10,768 bases of DNA. Origin: JAHHLP01 sp041609895 (GTDB lineage: Bacteria; Bacteroidota; Rhodothermia; Rhodothermales; JABDKH01). The translations under genes were made by a program, and so were the position numbers. The stretch spans positions 1 through 10,768 of the forward strand of contig JBFIPX010000104.1 of NCBI GenBank assembly GCA_041609895.1, given 5' to 3'. Shown here piece by piece: positions 1 to 6,032 of the stretch. The notes under the pieces are model-generated. The model made no database searches. It saw only the letters and a program-made list of their open reading frames with translations, and was not told where the DNA came from. Position 1 is the first letter of the stretch. Each line of letters starts with the position of its first letter.

Positions 1-191
1 ACGCGCGCGCTCACAAAACAACGCGGGGCCTGAATTGGCGCTGCAGTAGAAACTGGTTCCGTTACGATTTCGATCGTCGCAGGCGCCGTACGAGCGGCGA
101 CGAACATGTAGAAATTGAGCAGGAATAGAACGGCGGCTGCCCAGAGCATGATGCGTACTCTGCCGCGATCGCCGAAGCTGCGGTGTTCCAT
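1..191 (-). CDS. Small single-pass membrane protein, partial (N-terminus only)
   Basis: I do not recognise this gene. It reads leftward from an ATG at 189-191 and is still open at the window edge, giving 63 codons. A GGAGG ribosome binding site (198-202) lies 6 bases before the ATG, one of the best in the window, and this decides the start. The protein opens with a basic stretch (MEHRSFGDRGRVR), then one hydrophobic helix at about residues 14-33 (IMLWAAAVLFLLNFYMFVAA). A Thr/Pro/Ala-rich segment follows (TAPATIEIVTEPVSTAAPIQ). This fits an N-terminally anchored protein with an extracytoplasmic tail, or an uncleaved signal anchor. It lies 117 bp downstream of hisA on the same strand, with an inverted repeat in the gap, so it may be a separate transcription unit. 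The missing C-terminus prevents any functional call. Confidence 0.5.
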   Translation of the reverse strand, partial: MEHRSFGDRGRVRIMLWAAAVLFLLNFYMFVAARTAPATIEIVTEPVSTAAPIQAPRCFVSAR

Positions 192-232
192 TTGGAGCCT
201 CCGAACTTGAGAAGGGCTGGAGCAAACGACTT

Positions 233-263
233 AATAATCAACGAGGCGTGGGTGTTGATTATT
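233..263. repeat. Perfect 10-bp inverted repeat between hisA and the small membrane gene
   Basis: The arms AATAATCAAC (233-242) and GTTGATTATT (254-263) are exact reverse complements around an 11-base spacer. GAC (228-230) and GTC (264-266) extend the pairing beyond a two-base bulge. The repeat lies 45 bp after the hisA stop and 42 bp before the ATG of the membrane protein. The AT-rich arms and the lack of a following T-run argue against a strong intrinsic terminator. An operator or a leader hairpin is as likely. Confidence 0.45.
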
Positions 264-308
264 GTCGGGGCACCCAAGATTACCTTAATTGACCCAGGAT
301 CGTCTCCT

Positions 309-1088
309 TTAATCGCATAGCGAGGCGGACGAGTACCGATCCAGGTCAAGGTCGTCTTTGTAGTTCCAGCACCAGATCTTCTGGCACGGAAAACAATTTT
401 CATACAGAGCTCGACCAACAACCACGGAGTCGACTCGATACTGCTCCAGCTCGCTCACCCGCAGAAGGTCTCGATAGCCCGAGACGCCACCGGAAGCTGT
501 TATTCTTGCTTTCTCGAGCGCGGCTCCCATTTCGCGATAGGCTTGTACGTTGGGGCCTTCGAGAGTCCCATCACGTGATATGTCCGTGTAGATGAACCGG
601 GTGCAGCCAAGCTGCTCCATCTGTGTTGCGAAGTCAACGGCAGGTAGACCTGAACCTTCCGTCCAACCCTCGACCCTGACTTCGCCGTCTCGTGCGTCTA
701 TTGCGACAACAATGCGACGATCACCAAACCGGTCGATCGCTGCCTTGATAACCTCCGGTTCACGCACGGCCGACGTTCCCATCACCACGCGATACGCACC
801 TGCGTCGAGGAGTCGCTCTGCATCCTCAATGCTCCGAATGCCACCACCGACCTGGACAGGTATGTCCAGACACTGACAAATCGCGTGAATCACTTCGTCG
901 TTGATGCCCCGATCGCCGCGCGCCGCATCAAGATCGACCACATGCAACACCTTGGCGTTCTGAATTCGCCAAAGCTTGGCCATCTTGACAGGATCGTTGA
1001 AATACACCTTTTCCTGTTCATAAGAACCCTGGTAGAGACGCACACAACGTCCGTCCTTGATGTCGATAGCTGGGATTACGAGGGTCAT
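309..1088 (-). CDS. hisA: HisA, phosphoribosylformimino-AICAR ribotide isomerase
   Basis: This cytoplasmic enzyme catalyses the fourth step of histidine biosynthesis, opening the ribose ring of ProFAR by an Amadori rearrangement to give PRFAR. The 259-residue product is a (beta/alpha)8 barrel. It opens with IPAIDIKDGRCVRL, placing the first catalytic Asp at 9. VVAIDARDG supplies the second acidic residue (Asp131), and YTDISRDGT (167-175) is the usual HisA motif. Phosphate-binding glycines are visible in VGGGIR (80-85) and ASGGVSG (198-204). HisA rather than HisF is favoured by IDIKDGRCVRL and by the second half. Family members are usually about 240-245 residues; this one carries a tail of about 15-20 residues after IWCWN. 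The ATG start has no obvious ribosome binding site. It lies 66 bp after proC on the same strand, and no other his gene is in the window. Confidence 0.95.
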   Translation of the reverse strand: MTLVIPAIDIKDGRCVRLYQGSYEQEKVYFNDPVKMAKLWRIQNAKVLHVVDLDAARGDRGINDEVIHAICQCLDIPVQVGGGIRSIEDAERLLDAGAYRVVMGTSAVREPEVIKAAIDRFGDRRIVVAIDARDGEVRVEGWTEGSGLPAVDFATQMEQLGCTRFIYTDISRDGTLEGPNVQAYREMGAALEKARITASGGVSGYRDLLRVSELEQYRVDSVVVGRALYENCFPCQKIWCWNYKDDLDLDRYSSASLCD

Positions 1089-1101
1089 CGAGTGTCCAAT
1101 T

Positions 1102-1134
1102 CGGATCGTCGCGGATTAAAAGATTCCCGATCCG
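1102..1134. repeat. 7-bp inverted repeat in the proC-hisA gap
   Basis: CGGATCG (1102-1108) and CGATCCG (1128-1134) are exact reverse complements with a 19-base spacer. The spacer can add an inner GGA/TCC pairing around an A/T-rich loop. It sits entirely within the 66-bp gap between the proC stop and the hisA start. In the minus-strand transcript it would form a hairpin 13-45 bases before the hisA ATG, so it could act as an attenuator, a processing site or a barrier over the translation start. No T-run follows it. Confidence 0.3.
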
Positions 1135-1154
1135 GACGGTTCCTCAGGACGCAC

Positions 1155-1985
1155 CTAGTCATCCTTGAGTTGGCTGAGTTCGCGAGATCGCGCAGTAGCT
1201 GTGGCAACGGCATTGATGAGCATGGTTCGCAATCCGTGCGACTCGAGATCGGCTACCGCGGCGATCGCCGTTCCGCCGGGGGTGGTCACTTCGTCGCGAA
1301 GGATAGCCGGATGCTTGCCCGTCTCGACGACAAGCTTGGCGGAGCCAAACACCGTTTGCGCTGCAAGGCGAAGCGCGATTGGTCGAGGTATACCCTGCTT
1401 TACGCCTCCGTCGGTGAGGGCCTCAATGACCATGTAGACGTAAGCTGGGCCGCTTCCTGAGAGCCCAGTCACAGCATCCATGAGACCTTCCGGCACTTCT
1501 TCAACCTTGCCGACTGCCTCGAACATCTGCCGACAGATGCCCAGATGTCTGTCTCCGGCCTGGGGCCCGCGAGCGATCGCCGTTGCTCCTTCATCGACAA
1601 GCATAGGCGTATTGGGCATTGTGCGGACAACGGGCAGGTCTTTGCCGAACGCGTGTCTCAACGCTTCGGTCGTGATGCCGGCCAGTACGGAGACGACCAG
1701 TGTATCTTCGGAGACCACGTCACGGATCTCGTCGACTACCTGCAGGGCATACTGTGGTTTGATCGCAAGTACTACGACTGTCGCGTCTGAAACGGCCGCT
1801 CGGTTGTCGGTCGTAGTCTGAATTCCGGGGAACTGCTCGGTAAGGTCCATGAGAGAAGTTTCACTTCGGCGCGTAGCACGAATTTGAGAGGGATCAAACT
1901 CATGGGCATTCAACAGGCCACCGATGAGCGCTCGGCCGATGTTTCCGGCTCCAATGACGGCGACGACCTGGTCGGTAAGGTTCAT
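1155..1985 (-). CDS. proC: ProC, pyrroline-5-carboxylate reductase
   Basis: This enzyme performs the last step of proline synthesis, the NAD(P)H-dependent reduction of delta-1-pyrroline-5-carboxylate to L-proline, in the cytoplasm. From the ATG at 1985 the product is 276 residues, normal for the family. An N-terminal Rossmann fold carries GAGNIG at 12-17, and VLAIKPQ and RTMPNTP are the usual cofactor-domain motifs. The C-terminal dimerisation and substrate domain shows GLSGSGPAYVYMVIEALTDG and the ProC signature DEVTTPGGTAIAAV at about 231-244. The frame stays open to a GTG at 2027, which would add 14 residues (FDTCNNVDIKSDN) before MNLTDQ. I prefer the ATG because family proteins start just before the first beta strand. 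It is divergent from metG and lies upstream of hisA, possibly co-transcribed with it. Confidence 0.95.
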   Translation of the reverse strand: MNLTDQVVAVIGAGNIGRALIGGLLNAHEFDPSQIRATRRSETSLMDLTEQFPGIQTTTDNRAAVSDATVVVLAIKPQYALQVVDEIRDVVSEDTLVVSVLAGITTEALRHAFGKDLPVVRTMPNTPMLVDEGATAIARGPQAGDRHLGICRQMFEAVGKVEEVPEGLMDAVTGLSGSGPAYVYMVIEALTDGGVKQGIPRPIALRLAAQTVFGSAKLVVETGKHPAILRDEVTTPGGTAIAAVADLESHGLRTMLINAVATATARSRELSQLKDD

Positions 1986-2261
1986 ATTGTCCGACTTGAT
2001 ATCCACGTTGTTGCACGTATCAAACACTATCTGTCAAAGATACGAATGCGGCTACGAGAGCATTTCCCGTTGCGATTCGTTAGGTATGCTCGGTCGGTCG
2101 GAATTTTTCACCGCTGATTGGAAGAACGTGCGTTCGGAATAGATCCGACCTGCCGTATGTTGCGCTCGTGGTGCGGCGACTCATCGACCCGAGTTGGATT
2201 GTGTTACCCGCGTAAGTCAGTCGCCTGCTATCCCTAAGCTGAATAACAAGAGCTCGCGCCC
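1986..2261. other. Divergent proC-metG intergenic region
   Basis: This 276-bp spacer must carry promoters for proC (leftward) and metG (rightward). I see no convincing -35/-10 pair and no Bacteroidota-type -33/-7 pair. It holds a minus-strand TTGACA (2032-2037) with no good -10 at the right distance, a weak 5-bp inverted repeat TATCT/AGATA (2028-2042), and a short TCGG tandem repeat near 2090-2101. I found no credible small gene, tRNA or riboswitch in it. Confidence 0.5.
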
Positions 2262-4346
2262 ATGGCCGGTGTGAAAAAGCGATTCCTCGTCACGTCTGCG
2301 CTGCCGTATGCGAACGGTCCCGTTCACGTCGGGCACCTGGCCGGCGCATACCTGCCAGCCGATCTGTTCTGTCGCTACCTGCGTCTTAAGGGCGAAGATG
2401 TTGTCTACATATGCGGATCCGACGAGATGGGTGTGGCGATCATGGTGGCCGCGCGGAAGGAGGGAGTCGACCCCCAGAAAATTGTGGACCGTTACCACCC
2501 GATGATAGAAGACAGCTTTCGAGCGGTAGGTCTGAGCTTCGATTACTATGGCCGGACGACCACGGAGGTGCACCGCGAGACCAGCCAGAACTTCTTCAGA
2601 GCGCTCGACAAGAAGGGTGTGTTCGTGACGAGAACCGAACAGCAGCTCTACGATCCTGAGGCCGGTATCTTTCTCGCGGACCGATTCGTCGGTGGAACAT
2701 GTCCGGTGTGCGGGTATGATGACGCGTACGGTGATCAGTGCGAGCGGTGTGGGACCTCCTTAAGTCCACTCGAGCTGATCGAACCTCGCAGCCGCTTGTC
2801 GGACGCCGACCCCGAACTGCGGGAGACGACGCACTGGTATCTGCCTCTTGGCGATTTTCAGGAGCGCCTGTCCAAGTGGATCGCGACTAAGTCGGACTGG
2901 AAACCCAACGTACTGGGCCAGGTGCGAAGCTGGCTGGAGGACGGCTTGCGAGATCGCGCGATTACACGTGACGTTCCCTGGGGCGTGCCGGTACCGACCG
3001 AAGTGGGCGAGGCGCACGACATTGATGTTAGTGGCAAGGTTATCTACGTGTGGTTTGATGCTCCGATTGGATACATCTCTGCCACCAAGGAATGGGCGGC
3101 GTCCATCGGCGACCCGGACGCATGGAAGCAGTATTGGCAGGATGACGACACGTCGCTTGTGCACTTCATAGGCAAGGACAACATCGTATTTCACTGCCTG
3201 ATGTTCCCGGCCATGTTGATGGCCCACGGGGACTACGTATTACCTGACAACGTTCCGGCAAACGAATTCCTGAATCTTGATAAGGAAAAGATCTCGACGA
3301 CGCGTTCATGGGCCGTCTGGCTTCATGAGTACGTTCAGAAGTTCGATCCCGATCTGCTGAGATACGTTCTCGCGTCGACGCTTCCAGAAACGAAGGACGC
3401 CGACTTCTCGTGGGAGGATTTCCAGCAGCGCGTCAACTCGGAGCTGGCTGACGTGCTCGGTAATTTCGTTCATCGCACGCTCACCTTTGCCGCGCGGCAA
3501 TTCGATGGACGTGTTCCGGATCTTTCCAGTCCTGGCACTATCGATCTCGAGATCCTGGAGCGTCTACGGGAATTTCCGGGGAAGATCGGCCAGTCCTATG
3601 AATCGTTCCGCATGCGGGAGGCGGTATTTGAGACGATGGCCGTCGCACGGATGGGCAACAAGTATTTCAATGACACCGAACCGTGGAGGACGGCGAAGTC
3701 AGATCCTGAGCAGTGTGCGAATACAATTCATGTTTCGCTTCAGATTTGCGCTGCTCTTGCGGTGCTTGCTGATCCGGTTATTCCGTTTGCGGCCTCCAAG
3801 CTTCGAGCACTGCTGAACTTGAACGATGTTCGGTCAAGCGAGGCGGGAAAGGAGGTCGGGAGTATTGGGTGGAACGACGCGGGTGCGCCCTTGCTCAAAG
3901 CCGGGCACAAAATCCAAGAAGCGGAAATACTCTTCTCAAAGATTGAGGACGACGCCATCAAAGAGCAAGTAGATCTCCTTAAAGCACGTGGCGCGGACGA
4001 CCCCGACGGGTTTGCCCCTGTCAAGGACGAAATAGTCTATGACGACTTTACCAAGCTCGATTTACGCGTCGGGACGATTGCCGTCGCGGAGCCGGTGAAA
4101 AACGCTGACCGCCTGTTGCGTCTCGAGGTTGACCTTGGCTTTGAACAGCGGCAGGTCGTTGCGGGAATCGCAGAGCACTTTGAGCCAGGCGATCTAATCG
4201 GCTCAAAGGTAATCGTTGTAGCCAATCTGAAGCCGCGCAAGCTTAGAGGTCTTGAAAGTCAGGGTATGATTCTAATGGCCGAGGATCGCGAGGGCAGTTT
4301 GCATTTTCTCGGCTCGCAAGCGGAGAAGGGTAGCTCGGTCAGTTGA
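2262..4346 (+). CDS. metG: MetG, methionyl-tRNA synthetase with C-terminal tRNA-binding domain
   Basis: This class I synthetase charges tRNA-Met with methionine, using ATP, in the cytoplasm. The product is 694 residues. The catalytic fold starts with LVTSALPYANGPVHVGHLAG, where HVGH (22-25) is the HIGH motif. An inserted zinc knuckle has Cys147, 150, 160 and 163 in two CxxC pairs. The second ATP loop is KISTT (343-347), a KMSKS variant of the KFSTS type. An alpha-helical anticodon-binding domain spans about 385-545, including DTEPWR (471-476). A linker leads to an OB-fold tRNA-binding domain of the Trbp111/EMAPII type at about 594-694, with LRVGTI, VANLKPRKLRG and SQGMIL. That domain drives dimerisation and tRNA affinity in relatives. 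The ATG context lacks a strong ribosome binding site. It is monocistronic and ends before the terminator at 4427-4462. Confidence 0.98.
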   Translation: MAGVKKRFLVTSALPYANGPVHVGHLAGAYLPADLFCRYLRLKGEDVVYICGSDEMGVAIMVAARKEGVDPQKIVDRYHPMIEDSFRAVGLSFDYYGRTTTEVHRETSQNFFRALDKKGVFVTRTEQQLYDPEAGIFLADRFVGGTCPVCGYDDAYGDQCERCGTSLSPLELIEPRSRLSDADPELRETTHWYLPLGDFQERLSKWIATKSDWKPNVLGQVRSWLEDGLRDRAITRDVPWGVPVPTEVGEAHDIDVSGKVIYVWFDAPIGYISATKEWAASIGDPDAWKQYWQDDDTSLVHFIGKDNIVFHCLMFPAMLMAHGDYVLPDNVPANEFLNLDKEKISTTRSWAVWLHEYVQKFDPDLLRYVLASTLPETKDADFSWEDFQQRVNSELADVLGNFVHRTLTFAARQFDGRVPDLSSPGTIDLEILERLREFPGKIGQSYESFRMREAVFETMAVARMGNKYFNDTEPWRTAKSDPEQCANTIHVSLQICAALAVLADPVIPFAASKLRALLNLNDVRSSEAGKEVGSIGWNDAGAPLLKAGHKIQEAEILFSKIEDDAIKEQVDLLKARGADDPDGFAPVKDEIVYDDFTKLDLRVGTIAVAEPVKNADRLLRLEVDLGFEQRQVVAGIAEHFEPGDLIGSKVIVVANLKPRKLRGLESQGMILMAEDREGSLHFLGSQAEKGSSVS

Positions 4347-4405
4347 GAGAGACGTTCGGTGGTGCGGGCCGCTAGGAGGAAAGGATGCGGCCGGTCGAGC
4401 CCCGG

Positions 4406-4420
4406 TCTCGAAATTCGAGA
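4406..4420. repeat. Small hairpin preceding the metG terminator
   Basis: TCTCGA (4406-4411) and TCGAGA (4415-4420) pair around a 3-base AAT loop. It lies 7 bases before the main terminator stem, so the metG 3' end carries two tandem hairpins. It may be a 3'-end stabilising element or chance. Confidence 0.3.
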
Positions 4421-4426
4421 GATATG

Positions 4427-4462
4427 AAAGAAGCCCGACACCACAAGGCGCCGGGCTTCTTT
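4427..4462. terminator. Intrinsic terminator between convergent metG and lipoprotein gene
   Basis: AAAGAAGCCCG (4427-4437) pairs perfectly over 11 bp with CGGGCTTCTTT (4452-4462), with a 14-base loop. The GC-rich core and the TTCTTT end on the plus strand, followed by GATTGAAAT, fit a Rho-independent terminator for metG, whose stop is 80 bp upstream. The symmetric A- and T-flanked stem would also serve the minus-strand lipoprotein gene, which stops at 4490, so it is probably bidirectional. Confidence 0.85.
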
Positions 4463-4489
4463 GATTGAAATACTCGCGAACAGCGATTT

Positions 4490-5779
4490 CTAGTACAAAG
4501 CTATCAGCGCTAGTACTTCTCCGCCCAGCGATGCATTGCTTGATGTGGACAGGCTGGTTGTTGCAGATGCCTCAGCAGCAGCAAAGAACGCAACGTGGGC
4601 GTCGGCTATTTCCGCCGCGCCGACGGATGTTTCGATGGCCGTCTGCAGGGTAACCTTGGCAGCGTCAGTGGCTGCTCGAGCAGTGGCCAGTACGGCTGCA
4701 CTCACACCGATCTCTGCGGCTAATTCGGTCTCTACTGCGGCTGAGTAATTACCGAACGCCACGGATATTGCTACCTCCGACTCCGCGTTGACTACGGCAG
4801 TGTAGAGAGCTTCGCCGGCGGCCGCAATCGCGTCGACCCGAGCCTGCGCCGCACCGTTGGCTTCCAAAAGGAGTTCGATGGCGGCGGTCGTCGCAAGGGC
4901 AACGGTAGCCTCCGCACGCTTCCGGAGCGCTAACTGTGCATCCGCCGACATGTTACTGCTGGCGGCGGCTTCGACGATGGCCGACTTACGCGAATGCGAC
5001 GCACGGGCCTGTACGGAAGCATCAACGTCTGCGTCAACAAACGCTTGAACGAAAGCCTCTTCGAAGGTGCGTCGCGCCGCCGACTGAGCTGAGGCGGTTG
5101 TCGCCGCGTGAAGCCGGGACTGGAGGGCGAGGAAAGACTGACGCCGATTCTCGTCGACGCGCCGACGGGAGTCGTCGTCGTCAAATCCTTCAGGGTCCTG
5201 GTCTGCGTGAGATCGCTCTGCCGATTTCCCACTTGTGATTGCTGCGGCCACCTCCGCAGCGGTCGCGTTTCCTGCCGAAATTGCTGCTGCCACCTCTGAG
5301 TCGACGAAAAGAGCAACGTCTGCTGCAGCGACTCCAGTCGTTGCGGCGTTGGATCGGGTCTCGACAAACACATCCGCTTCAGCGTGAGTCTCAGCGTTCA
5401 TTGGCAACGCAGACACGGATCCGGATCCGGTACTCTCTACGAGAACCTTCGATTCAAAGTCAGCCTTTGCCGCGCGAAGAATCATCGTATTGGCAGAAGT
5501 TGCAACGTCGAGCGTGTATCGTCCCGAGGCATCGGTCGATGCTTCACCGTCCAAAGCCCGCAGGCTGCCACCCGACTGTACTTCGGAAGCCGTGACAACA
5601 GCGCCTTCAATCGCGGCCTCATTCTTCGCGAATCCTGTATCGTCCGTCACCTGTCCGGTTATCGAAAGAGCTGTTTCGCTGCCCGAACTATTTGTGCCGC
5701 TGTCACAAGCGGAGAGCCCGACTACAAGCAGAGCTAACAGAAACAGGTTGAAAGGGGCGTACGAGTTCCTCATTGACAT
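4490..5779 (-). CDS. Alanine-rich lipoprotein with N-terminal carboxypeptidase-regulatory-like domain
   Basis: I do not recognise a named family for the whole protein. ATGs at 5779 and 5773 are both possible, and a TTG at 5785 is open in frame; from 5779 it is 429 residues. In numbering from the TTG, a short N-region, a hydrophobic stretch (FNLFLLALLVVGLSAC) and the lipobox LSAC with Cys27 mark a secreted lipoprotein. Residues about 40-130 look like a carboxypeptidase-regulatory-like beta-sandwich (SITGQVTDDTG, then ASTDASGRYTLDV). From about 140 to the end the protein is strikingly Ala/Ser/Thr/Val/Glu-rich and predicted helical. An acidic-basic patch at 190-215 (DDDD, RRR, RR) splits it. It ends in a hydrophobic ALIALY tail. 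There are no cysteines after Cys27. It stands alone, with a long leader (5780-6032) and a terminator downstream. Surface or outer-membrane placement is likely; function is unknown. Confidence 0.75.
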   Translation of the reverse strand: MSMRNSYAPFNLFLLALLVVGLSACDSGTNSSGSETALSITGQVTDDTGFAKNEAAIEGAVVTASEVQSGGSLRALDGEASTDASGRYTLDVATSANTMILRAAKADFESKVLVESTGSGSVSALPMNAETHAEADVFVETRSNAATTGVAAADVALFVDSEVAAAISAGNATAAEVAAAITSGKSAERSHADQDPEGFDDDDSRRRVDENRRQSFLALQSRLHAATTASAQSAARRTFEEAFVQAFVDADVDASVQARASHSRKSAIVEAAASSNMSADAQLALRKRAEATVALATTAAIELLLEANGAAQARVDAIAAAGEALYTAVVNAESEVAISVAFGNYSAAVETELAAEIGVSAAVLATARAATDAAKVTLQTAIETSVGAAEIADAHVAFFAAAEASATTSLSTSSNASLGGEVLALIALY

Positions 5780-5882
5780 GGTCAATTTGAGTTTGATTGG
5801 TAAGTGTCTCTCGAAAAGACCGGCCAGTCGTCCCGGGGCTCTTTGGGGCGGCCTGACACGGTCCGTGCTATTGGTGAAATCG

Positions 5883-5952
5883 GCAAACCGACGGCCTGAT
5901 TTAAATTTCAGGGCCGATGGCGGGACTGCCTACGGCAGCTATAACGGTTTGC
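5883..5952 (-). promoter_or_regulatory. Candidate structured leader RNA (three-way junction) upstream of the lipoprotein gene
   Basis: A closing stem pairs GCAAACCG (5883-5890) with CGGTTTGC (5945-5952), 8 bp without mismatch. Inside it are two hairpins. One pairs GGCCTGA (5893-5899) with TCAGGGCC (5908-5915), 7 bp with one bulged G and an 8-base A/T loop. The other pairs CTGCC (5926-5930) with GGCAG (5934-5938) around TAC. An alternative pairing, ATCGGC (5879-5884) with GCCGAT (5913-5918), excludes the closing stem. It lies about 104 bases before the lipoprotein ATG in the leader orientation. It matches no riboswitch class I can recall. The strand is inferred from the neighbouring genes. Confidence 0.3.
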
Positions 5953-5962
5953 AGCGCAGTTC

Positions 5963-5991
5963 ATTGTGCGGACGTGAGTGATACGCACAAT
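5963..5991. repeat. Perfect 8-bp inverted repeat in the lpdA-lipoprotein spacer
   Basis: ATTGTGCG (5963-5970) and CGCACAAT (5984-5991) are exact reverse complements with a 13-base spacer. On the minus strand the same bases read TTGTGC, 16 bases, CACAAT, a weak -35/-10-like arrangement whose start would fall near 5955, just before the structured element. It may therefore be an operator overlapping a promoter, or the 3' hairpin of the lpdA transcript, since it lies 42 bp after the lpdA stop. Confidence 0.35.
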
Positions 5992-6032
5992 CTTTCCGGA
6001 ATCACGACCCGGCTAACCACGGAAAAAGAAAA

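Noticed and set aside
885..1460. Plus-strand open frame of 191 codons across hisA and proC
   Set aside because: It is antisense to two confident genes and has no family-like motif.
2032..2037. Minus-strand TTGACA as a -35 box for proC
   Set aside because: No acceptable -10 occurs 16-18 bases downstream, and no Bacteroidota -7 motif is correctly spaced.
5872..5952. Cyclic-di-GMP (GEMM) riboswitch, suggested by GGCAAACC on the plus strand
   Set aside because: The required GACGCAAAGCC and the GGxCUAA tetraloop-receptor region are absent, and the helices differ.
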